A stretch of 5,477 bases of DNA from assembly GCA_022571175.1 (NCBI GenBank), contig JACZYI010000134.1:1-5477 (forward strand), written 5' to 3'. Positions 1-5,327 of this stretch are shown here, piece by piece. The position numbers were made by a program, and so were the translations under genes. The notes beneath the pieces were generated by a model, which made no database searches, was not told the DNA's origin, and saw only the letters and a list, made by a program, of their open reading frames with translations. How positions within the stretch are numbered: position 1 is the first letter of the stretch; every line of letters starts with the position of its first letter. The stretch comes from Pseudomonadota bacterium (lineage in GTDB: Bacteria; Pseudomonadota; Alphaproteobacteria; Sphingomonadales; SMXR01).

Positions 1-528
1 TCAGAATATTGTGAGCGGGAGGACTATTCCGACGGCCATGACCTGGTGGCGGAAGCCCTGGCATCGGGCGCTGAAAATGTGGTGGTCAGTCCTACGCTCT
101 CAAAAATATATGGCCTGGCTGCGCTTCGCCTGGGCTGGTGCTATGGCACAGCCCGGGTGATTGACGTGTTGGGCCGGGTTCGCCAGCCTTTCAATGTATC
201 CACTTTGACACAGCTGGCCGGTATCGCCGCACTCAAGGATCAGGACCATATTGCAAAGGCCCGCGCTCACAATAGTCATTGGTTGCCGAAATTGAGCAAG
301 TCTCTCCAGGACTTGGGCCTTGAGGTGACACCCGGTGTGGGGAATTTTCTGCTGGTGCATTTTGGTAGTAAAACGCGGGCCAGCGCTGCCGATAATTATC
401 TGAAAGATCACGGCATCATCATCCGCCCGCTCGGCCCTTATGGGCTTCACAAAAGTTTGCGCATCACAATTGGAAAAGACCTTGAGAACGAGGCTTTAAT
501 CGGGCATCTAGAGGCCTTCGTTTCCTGA
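1..528 (+). CDS. hisC: HisC-like aminotransferase (histidinol-phosphate or aromatic), C-terminal part
   Basis: This is the 3' part of a fold-type I, PLP-dependent aminotransferase; the frame is open from base 1, so the start lies outside the window and 175 residues are visible. It opens with SEYCERED, matching the segment just after the PLP-binding Asp of the HisC 'D-x-A-Y' motif. The block TLSKIYGLAALRLGW follows: the Lys at codon 103-105 should form the Schiff base with PLP and the Arg at 127-129 should contact the PLP phosphate. Near the C-terminus, GVGNFLLVHF and SLRITIG are typical of HisC, the latter carrying the substrate-carboxylate Arg. Family members convert histidinol phosphate to imidazole-acetol phosphate in histidine synthesis. 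In alphaproteobacteria, HisC paralogues also transaminate aromatic amino acids, and the phenylalanine hydroxylase 50 bases downstream on the same strand favours that role here. One oddity is Pro where the family usually has Arg in 'RTxSK' (codon 94-96). The family call is firm; the substrate is not. Confidence 0.88.
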   Translation, partial: SEYCEREDYSDGHDLVAEALASGAENVVVSPTLSKIYGLAALRLGWCYGTARVIDVLGRVRQPFNVSTLTQLAGIAALKDQDHIAKARAHNSHWLPKLSKSLQDLGLEVTPGVGNFLLVHFGSKTRASAADNYLKDHGIIIRPLGPYGLHKSLRITIGKDLENEALIGHLEAFVS

Positions 529-578
529 GAAATTCTGGATTACGGACATGTTTGAACAGGAACTAGAAAAAGCTGACG

Positions 579-1448
579 ATGATTATCACTACTGCCATGG
601 GGCGGGTGGTCGAGGTAAACGACGATTACACCGTTGCCCAGCCATGGGCGTCATACACCGCGCTTGAACATGCGCGGTGGGACAGGCTTGTTCGGCGCCA
701 GTCCAAACTTCTCAAAAACAGAGTCTGCCCTGAATATCTTGAAGGCCTGGATACGCTTCGTTTATCCCGTGGCGGTATTCCAAATTTTGAACGCCTTTCC
801 GAACGTCTTGATAAATGCACCGGCTGGACCATCGCACCGGTCCCGGATCTGGTTCCGGAAGAGGTGTTTTTTGCGCATCTGGCCCGACGCAGTTTTCCCA
901 CCGCCTGTTTTATCCGGGATGAGGCGCATCTGGATTATATCGAAGAGCCAGATGTCTTCCATGATGTCTTTGGCCATGTGCCTTTGCTGGCGCAACCGGT
1001 CTTTGCTGATTTTATGCAAATGCTGGGTCAGGCCGGTGTTGATGCCAGGAACGAGGGCAGGCTTGAACAACAGGCGCGGCTTTATTGGTTCTCGGTGGAG
1101 TTTGGTTTGATAAAAACTGCAGATGGCATGCTCATATACGGTTCGGGCATTGTCTCGTCAAAGGGCGAATCTGTGTTTTCACTGGATAATCCGTCTCCCA
1201 ACCGGCTCGGTTTTGACATTTCCCGGGTCATGCGCACCGAATACAGAATCGATGATTTTCAGGAAACTTATTTTGTCATCCAGAGTTATGACGAATTATT
1301 CGAGGCTCTCATTGGTGATTTGAGCGCGTTATATGGCAAAGCAGCCGCGGCAGGTAATCTAAGTGCGGCAGAGGTCGTATCCGGAGAGCGCATCTATCAT
1401 CGGGGCACGGGTGACTATGCCCGGGAAAAGAAAAAAATTGTTGATTGA
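579..1448 (+). CDS. phhA: phenylalanine 4-monooxygenase (phenylalanine hydroxylase)
   Basis: This cytosolic non-heme iron enzyme hydroxylates L-phenylalanine to L-tyrosine using O2 and a tetrahydropterin. The 289 residues match the usual length of bacterial single-domain PAH, which lacks the ACT regulatory domain of animal enzymes. The 2-His-1-Glu facial triad is visible: His128 and His133 in PDVFHDVFGHVPLL and Glu174 in YWFSVEFGL. The SFPTACFIRD stretch (105-114) is the conserved segment ahead of the metal site. YTALEHARWDRLVRRQ (26-41) is the standard N-terminal helix. The start at 579 is weakly supported: the nearest purine-rich AGGA is about 17 bases upstream, and an in-frame ATG at 597 (residue 7) is a real alternative. 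The upstream aminotransferase ends 50 bases before, so the two may be co-transcribed. No phhB (pterin-carbinolamine dehydratase), the usual recycling partner, is in the window. The C-terminus ends Lys-rich, 5 bases from the convergent dehydrogenase stop. Confidence 0.96.
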   Translation: MIITTAMGRVVEVNDDYTVAQPWASYTALEHARWDRLVRRQSKLLKNRVCPEYLEGLDTLRLSRGGIPNFERLSERLDKCTGWTIAPVPDLVPEEVFFAHLARRSFPTACFIRDEAHLDYIEEPDVFHDVFGHVPLLAQPVFADFMQMLGQAGVDARNEGRLEQQARLYWFSVEFGLIKTADGMLIYGSGIVSSKGESVFSLDNPSPNRLGFDISRVMRTEYRIDDFQETYFVIQSYDELFEALIGDLSALYGKAAAAGNLSAAEVVSGERIYHRGTGDYAREKKKIVD

Positions 1449-1453
1449 TGAAA

Positions 1454-2533
1454 TTACGCCGCTTGTGAGGAGGCTTCATCTTTGTTTTTGGCGGTTTTGA
1501 TTTTAGCTTCTGCCAGGGCGTTTGCCACCGCGCCCGTTGCGTGACCATTGTTGTCTGAGGAGGTAAAAATCTCCGAGAGCATGGCACCAATGACTTCCAC
1601 ATTGACATGACCCTGTTCCGGGCTGACACTTATGCCGGCTATTTCATTGGCGACGCTCATCATGCCGCCCGCATTAATTACAAAATCAGGCGCGTAGAGG
1701 ATGCCGCGTTCAAAGAGACATTGGTCATGTCGCTCTTCGGCCAGTTGATTATTTGCAGATCCGGCGATGATGGATGCTTTCAACCGGTCAATGCTGCTGT
1801 CATTGAGGATGGCGCCCATGGCACAAGGTGCGAACACATCAACATTCTGCATAATAATCTCATCGACTGGAACAGATGTGGCACCCGTGCTCTCGCAAAC
1901 AAGTCTCACATTATCTTCATGCACATCAGTGACGATCACCTCGGCACCTGCTTCCGATAGTTCACGGGCCAGATTTTGCCCCACATGACCAACACCCTGA
2001 ATGGCTACGCGTACACCCTTCAGGTCGTTACTGCCCAATTTATGCTCGACCGCGGCTTGTATGCCCGCGAATACACCGTGGGCGGTAAAGGGTGACGGGT
2101 CACCACTGGCGGCTTTGCCCTCGGTCAGGCCTGTGACATAGTCGGTTGATTCATGGATATAGTCCATATCATCGGTGGTCATGCCCATATCTTCAGCAGT
2201 GATATAGGTGCCGCCCAGGCGATCCACAAATCGGCCAAAGGCCCGCATGAGATCAGGCGTTTTCAGGGTTCTTGAATCGCCAATAATGACTGATTTTCCA
2301 CCGCCAAGGTTCAGTCCTGCGAGCGCATTTTTATAACTCATCCCCCGCGACAACCTCAACACATCTTCGAGCGCATCATCACTGGAGTCGTAGTGCCACA
2401 TGCGACATCCACCCACAGCGGGGCCGAGAGTGGTGGAGTGAACGGCGATAATTGCTCTGAGGCCAGTATCTTCGTCGTTACAGAAAACGACCTGTTCATG
2501 ATCGTCAAATGACTTTGAAGCAAACACGGACAT
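1454..2533 (-). CDS. Leu/Phe-type amino-acid dehydrogenase (Glu/Leu/Phe/Val dehydrogenase family)
   Basis: This cytosolic NAD-dependent enzyme reversibly deaminates an L-amino acid to its 2-oxo acid and ammonia. The N-terminal dimerisation/substrate domain (about 1-150) carries the glycine-rich GPAVGGCRM (37-45), Lys68 in MSYKNA (amino-acid carboxylate binding), Lys80 in LNLGGGKSVI (catalytic) and Asp115 in TAEDMG (catalytic). The C-terminal Rossmann domain starts near 172 with VAIQGVGHVGQNLA (176-189), and Asp203 lies at the end of the second strand, favouring NAD over NADP. SANNQL (259-264) and the APDFVINAGG region (281-290) complete the cleft. The length (359 aa) and residue numbering run almost in step with Bacillus leucine dehydrogenase. 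The YKNALAGLNLGGGK block is leucine-dehydrogenase-like, but the flanking phhA suggests phenylalanine as a possible substrate, so I give no gene symbol. The start is well supported by AAGGGA on the minus strand 9 bases upstream. The last roughly 20 residues are a Lys/Ala/Ser-rich tail. Confidence 0.93.
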   Translation of the reverse strand: MSVFASKSFDDHEQVVFCNDEDTGLRAIIAVHSTTLGPAVGGCRMWHYDSSDDALEDVLRLSRGMSYKNALAGLNLGGGKSVIIGDSRTLKTPDLMRAFGRFVDRLGGTYITAEDMGMTTDDMDYIHESTDYVTGLTEGKAASGDPSPFTAHGVFAGIQAAVEHKLGSNDLKGVRVAIQGVGHVGQNLARELSEAGAEVIVTDVHEDNVRLVCESTGATSVPVDEIIMQNVDVFAPCAMGAILNDSSIDRLKASIIAGSANNQLAEERHDQCLFERGILYAPDFVINAGGMMSVANEIAGISVSPEQGHVNVEVIGAMLSEIFTSSDNNGHATGAVANALAEAKIKTAKNKDEASSQAA

Positions 2534-2542
2534 GAAAATTTT

Positions 2543-2548
2543 TCCCTT
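2543..2548 (-). promoter_or_regulatory. ribosome binding site of the amino-acid dehydrogenase
   Basis: Read on the minus strand the sequence is AAGGGA, a close match to Shine-Dalgarno, with a 9-base A/T-rich spacer before the ATG at 2533. It confirms the start chosen for the dehydrogenase. Confidence 0.75.
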
Positions 2549-2554
2549 ATCGAT

Positions 2555-2566
2555 CCGTTACAACGG
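2555..2566. repeat. short inverted repeat CCGTT-AC-AACGG
   Basis: A perfect 5-base inverted repeat with a 2-base centre lies 22 bases upstream of the dehydrogenase start. A 2-base loop is too tight for a stable hairpin, so if it has a function it is more likely a small protein-binding half-site pair. Five-base arms can occur by chance. Confidence 0.25.
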
Positions 2567-2569
2567 CTA

Positions 2570-2584
2570 AGCCTGATGAAGGCT
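2570..2584. repeat. short inverted repeat AGCCT-N5-AGGCT
   Basis: Perfect 5-base arms flank a GATGA centre, 3 bases beyond the repeat at 2555-2566. In the dehydrogenase transcript it could form a weak hairpin in the 5' leader, or it could be an operator half-site pair. No U-tract follows on either strand, so it is not an intrinsic terminator. The support is the symmetry alone. Confidence 0.25.
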
Positions 2585-2663
2585 CAATAACGCCTGACAC
2601 CGAAATTGGGCGGACTATCGCACAGTTCATTTGTAATTGTCTTGCTTTCTAGGCCCGGAATGC

Positions 2664-2678
2664 AGCAATTTTATTGCT
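2664..2678. promoter_or_regulatory. candidate Lrp/AsnC-type operator palindrome
   Basis: AGCAAT-TTT-ATTGCT is a perfect 6-base inverted repeat around an AT-only centre, 15 bases in all, roughly in the middle of the divergent region (77 bases from the transporter ATG and 130 from the dehydrogenase ATG). Lrp/AsnC-family regulators, which sense amino acids including Leu, Phe and Tyr, bind about 15-base palindromes with an AT-rich core, and they often control amino-acid dehydrogenases and transporters. It does not match the E. coli Lrp consensus base for base. No regulator gene is present in the window. The symmetry is observed; the regulator class is inferred. Confidence 0.45.
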
Positions 2679-2740
2679 TGGAATCAGACGGTAAGCGCAA
2701 TAAAAGAGTGATCCAGAGCGCGAGCACCGAAAGCGTCCAA

Positions 2741-2746
2741 GAGGGG
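2741..2746 (+). promoter_or_regulatory. ribosome binding site that sets the transporter start
   Basis: GAGGGG sits 9 bases before the ATG at 2756. It decides the start: the same frame is open back to a TTG at 2606 and contains another ATG at 2660, but neither has comparable spacing and Shine-Dalgarno quality, and the extra residues have no family resemblance. Confidence 0.75.
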
Positions 2747-2755
2747 ATTTGTGGC

Positions 2756-3850
2756 ATGCCAAGTTGGTTTCAGCGTTATCTTCTGCCGGGATTCATATTT
2801 CAATCCACAATCATTGCAGGCGCTTATGGTTCAGGTGCTGAGCTCGCCCAGTTTTTCCTTCCCTATGGACCCATAGGTGGGCTCATGGGCATGGCTGTCA
2901 CCATGATTGTATTTTCTATAGTTCTGGCTGCCAGTTTTGAGTTGGCACGAAAATTTTCGCTTTTTGATTACCAAAGCTTTACCAAGAAACTTCTAGGTCC
3001 CGCCGCGCTCATCTATGAAATCCTCTATCTGCTTTTGATGATCCTGATAATATCCATTATCGGCGCAGCCTCTGGCGCTATTTTGCGGGATACATTTGGT
3101 CTCTCGGAGGTGTTTGGCACCATCGGCATGATGGCGCTGATTGGCGTTCTGGTTTTTTATGGCACCAGCGTGGTTGAGAAATTTCTGGCCCTTTGGTCCT
3201 TTGTCCTCTACGGCGCCTATATAGTCTTTCTGGGCTGGAACCTGGTGCAATATGGTGGTGAGATCAGCAATAATATTAGCACCATTCCGAGCAACCCGGG
3301 CTGGTTTGAAAGCGGGATCGCTTATGCCGGGTATAATATTGCCCTGGCCCCGGTGCTGCTCTTTTGCATTCGCCACATAAAAAAAAGGCGCGAGGCTGTA
3401 ACAGCGGGCCTTTTGGGTGGGCCTATCGCTATGATCCCGGCCATGCTCTTTTTCTTGGCCATGATCGGGCAGTATGATGCGCTGATAGCAGCGGGGAGTG
3501 ATGTGCTACCCGTGACCTTGTTACTGAACGCACTCGAAGGGGCCGGCTTTTTCATCTATCTCTTTCCAATTATCCTCTTCGGTACTTTTATCGAGACCGG
3601 GACCGCCATGATCCACGGGGTCAATGAACGCATCGATAATGTTTATAAATTGCGAGGCGTTCACATGCCCCAATGGATGCGCCCCGCCATCGCGGTGGCC
3701 ATTCTTTTTGTCGCTATCGTGCTGGCGGATGCCATCGGTCTCACCGGCCTGATCGCGCAAGGCTACGGCACCATCACCTATGGCTTCCTGCTGGTCTATG
3801 TGGTGCCGGTCATGACCTACGGCATTTGGCTGCTCAAAAAAGGCGCATAA
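2756..3850 (+). CDS. YkvI-like (COG3949) inner-membrane transporter, probably for amino acids
   Basis: This 364-residue polytopic membrane protein has about ten hydrophobic segments, at roughly 10-33, 38-60, 84-108, 120-138, 142-162, 186-206, 214-237, 262-283, 309-329 and 337-360. The first is broken by AGAYGSGAEL (21-30), followed by QFFLPYGPIGG (32-42). This glycine-rich unwound helix is typical of the YkvI/COG3949 group, distant relatives of LeuT/APC-fold amino-acid transporters. The positive patch IKKRREA (208-214) lies between helices 6 and 7. The length is normal for the group and the LLKKGA end looks native. The substrate is unknown. Divergent placement from the amino-acid dehydrogenase, with phhA beyond, suggests an amino acid, perhaps aromatic, but the direction of transport cannot be told. 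The OLD-like ATPase gene follows after two bases and is probably on the same transcript. The family assignment rests on recognised motifs rather than on an alignment. Confidence 0.8.
   Translation: MPSWFQRYLLPGFIFQSTIIAGAYGSGAELAQFFLPYGPIGGLMGMAVTMIVFSIVLAASFELARKFSLFDYQSFTKKLLGPAALIYEILYLLLMILIISIIGAASGAILRDTFGLSEVFGTIGMMALIGVLVFYGTSVVEKFLALWSFVLYGAYIVFLGWNLVQYGGEISNNISTIPSNPGWFESGIAYAGYNIALAPVLLFCIRHIKKRREAVTAGLLGGPIAMIPAMLFFLAMIGQYDALIAAGSDVLPVTLLLNALEGAGFFIYLFPIILFGTFIETGTAMIHGVNERIDNVYKLRGVHMPQWMRPAIAVAILFVAIVLADAIGLTGLIAQGYGTITYGFLLVYVVPVMTYGIWLLKKGA
3840..3843 (+). promoter_or_regulatory. ribosome binding site of the ATPase, inside the transporter 3' end
   Basis: AAGG overlaps the transporter's Lys-Lys-Gly codons and lies 9 bases before the ATG at 3853. 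The transporter stop (3848-3850) falls between this site and that ATG, so terminating ribosomes could reinitiate and couple the two genes. The site supports 3853 over the in-frame ATG at 3859 and over any start within the transporter gene. Confidence 0.5.
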
Positions 3851-3852
3851 TT

Positions 3853-5307
3853 ATGCCTATGGCTTCAGAGCTTATTGTTCCACTGTATAATTTGCGCGGA
3901 TTATCCACAATCAACTTGCTTTTGGGTAAGAACGGATCGGGAAAAAGCAGAACATTGGTTGCTCTAGATAGTGGCCTAAGCCATCTTGCCGACGAATATG
4001 GAAATTTCAAATATATCACACCAGAAAGAGGTGGATCGGTTGTTTATAACGCCAGCATTGACGAGGCTTTGACCTCAAATCCAGCAAACTTGATTAATCA
4101 ACGTCGACAAAACCAATTTCAACAATTTCGCCAACAAAGCGTTGCGCTATTTCGAAAGCTTGAATTATTCACTTTGAGGCAAATAGAACAAGAACAGGAG
4201 AAAAGGCAAAATTTTGACTTCACATTTGATACAACAGTTTCGCTCATCAATGAGCTTCTCGAAAATATAGAAATCAGACGCACAGATATCACGTTCGAAA
4301 TTTTTTCGCGTCATACATCTAACAAAATCGCTGCAGATCAAATAAGCAGTGGTGAGTCCGAATTAATTTCGTTGGCGATAGAGTTGCTTGTTTTTCAAAC
4401 CCAAATCGACGCTACTAAAAAAAACGTCTTGTTAATGGACGAACCAGATGTTCATTTGCACCCCGATCTACAAGCGAAACTTTGCGTTCTCATTGGGAAA
4501 ATTGTCGATGAAACTCCATTTACGGTGCTTATAGCAACCCACAGCACAGCTATAGTAGCGGCTTTGGCTGATCGATCTGACGTTAGTGTCGCATTTCTCC
4601 GATCACAACAGGAAGAAATCAACTTCCAACCTATTTCGAAGCCTCTAAGAAAGATTCTTCCAATATTTGGTGCCCATCCCTTATCAAACATTTTTAATAA
4701 GGCTCCCGTTCTTTTAGTAGAGGGCGAAGATGACGTTCGAATTTGGCAAACTGCTATCAGAACTAGTTCAGGATCCCTTTCATTATACCCTGTTGAAGTT
4801 GATGGAGAGCCTGGATTCTCAGCGTTCGAAAATCTGACAAACGAAATTCTTGCGTCGGTTTACGACGACCCGAAAGGTTTTTCTATTCGAGATCGCGACG
4901 ACGGTTCAGAGGAAATTATTAATGTAGGATTTATTGTTCGGGCTAAACTTTCTTGCAGGGAGTCCGAAAATCTATTGTTATCTGACGACGTTCTTGGCTC
5001 ATGCGATTTGGACTGGGAGGCTTTCTTAGCCAGCATCAATCATTGGCTTGATAACAATGAGGGGCATGCATCTTACGACGACATGGTAGTGTTCCAAGAT
5101 AATGGGTTTGACCGCAAGAGGGCAGATATTAAGGGCATTAGAAATGTCCTCAGCAGTTTGTTGCACCCAAGCAAGAGTTGGGAAGTATTGGTTGGGAAAA
5201 CGATTGGTGCTGTGGCAAGAGGCGAGGGACTGCCGCTCGAGCAGGACAACAGCCTTAAGAATTATTTAGGCGCGAAGATTTGTGCCGAAATCTTGGGCCA
5301 AACCTGA
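3853..5307 (+). CDS. OLD-like ATPase with C-terminal TOPRIM domain, putative defence nuclease
   Basis: This 484-residue cytosolic protein has two parts. The N-terminal ABC/SMC-like ATPase (AAA_15/AAA_21 type, about 1-265) shows Walker A GKNGSGKS (25-32), an ABC signature ISSGESE (164-170), Walker B NVLLMDEPDVHLHPDLQ (191-207) and an H-loop His230 in IATHST. Between Walker A and the signature lies ITPERGGS (55-62), then a Gln-rich, probably helical insert (about 82-120). The C-terminal part resembles a TOPRIM nuclease domain: VLLVEGEDD (286-294) supplies Glu290, and IRDRDDG (345-351) supplies Asp347 and Asp349 of a D-x-D motif. SCRESENLLL (367-376) follows, as in OLD proteins. OLD-family enzymes are ATP-dependent nucleases, several of them anti-phage (P2 Old, GajA). 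Nuclease activity and defence here are inference. GC is low (35-45% in counted lines) with many AT-rich codons, unlike both neighbours, indicating transfer. No partner gene is visible downstream. Confidence 0.85.
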   Translation: MPMASELIVPLYNLRGLSTINLLLGKNGSGKSRTLVALDSGLSHLADEYGNFKYITPERGGSVVYNASIDEALTSNPANLINQRRQNQFQQFRQQSVALFRKLELFTLRQIEQEQEKRQNFDFTFDTTVSLINELLENIEIRRTDITFEIFSRHTSNKIAADQISSGESELISLAIELLVFQTQIDATKKNVLLMDEPDVHLHPDLQAKLCVLIGKIVDETPFTVLIATHSTAIVAALADRSDVSVAFLRSQQEEINFQPISKPLRKILPIFGAHPLSNIFNKAPVLLVEGEDDVRIWQTAIRTSSGSLSLYPVEVDGEPGFSAFENLTNEILASVYDDPKGFSIRDRDDGSEEIINVGFIVRAKLSCRESENLLLSDDVLGSCDLDWEAFLASINHWLDNNEGHASYDDMVVFQDNGFDRKRADIKGIRNVLSSLLHPSKSWEVLVGKTIGAVARGEGLPLEQDNSLKNYLGAKICAEILGQT

Positions 5308-5327
5308 TTTTGCTGTTAAGGCTTGGC
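5297..5327. terminator. weak bidirectional hairpin candidate between convergent genes
   Basis: GCCAAACC (5297-5304) pairs with GGCTTGGC (5320-5327) with one mismatch around a 15-base loop. It spans the end of the ATPase gene, the 8-base gap and the end of the minus-strand gene. No clear U-run follows on either side, so if it terminates transcription it is not a classical intrinsic terminator. It is the only stem I see at this junction. Confidence 0.22.

Larger units (their letters stand above)
2534..2755. promoter_or_regulatory. divergent control region between dehydrogenase and transporter
   Basis: These 222 bases separate two divergently transcribed genes and must hold the start signals for both unless one is read through from elsewhere. 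I see no convincing -35/-10 pair of the sigma-70 consensus on either strand; the best fits match only about four of six bases per box, so I assign none. What stands out is a perfect palindrome at 2664-2678 and two short inverted repeats at 2555-2566 and 2570-2584. An open frame crosses the right part of this region from a TTG at 2606, but its product has no membrane segment or recognisable motif before the transporter's own ATG. The arrangement suggests one regulator controlling both genes, which is inference. Confidence 0.6.

Noticed and set aside
548..661. Small ORF starting MFEQELEKADDDYH that overlaps the phhA start in another frame
   Set aside because: It ends at a TGA after about 37 codons, and its later part is Arg/His/Cys-rich as expected of a shadow of phhA. 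I considered a frameshifted phhA N-terminus, but the in-frame N-terminus already gives a normal-length protein.
634..1110. 158-codon plus-strand ORF within phhA
   Set aside because: It is a shadow of phhA in another frame, with no recognisable motif, while phhA's own frame has full catalytic motifs.
1607..1960. 117-codon plus-strand ORF opposite the dehydrogenase
   Set aside because: It is antisense to a conserved enzyme gene and has no family resemblance.
2634..2710. Sigma-70 promoter candidates such as TTGCTT with a downstream CAATAA
   Set aside because: The -10 matches are too poor and the spacing varies; the likelihood of chance in AT-rich stretches is high.
2993..3376. 127-codon minus-strand ORF opposite the transporter
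   Set aside because: It is a polar, low-plausibility product antisense to membrane-helix codons.
3673..3852. 60-codon upstream extension of the ATPase frame starting inside the transporter gene
   Set aside because: The product is Arg/His-rich, lies wholly over transporter coding sequence in another frame and has no motif. The ATG at 3853 has its own AAGG and leads directly into the ATPase fold.
3853..5307. Gabija GajA or a plain ABC-transporter ATPase as the specific identity
   Set aside because: No GajB-like helicase is visible, so Gabija cannot be claimed. The TOPRIM-like C-terminus and lack of any permease partner argue against an ABC transporter subunit.
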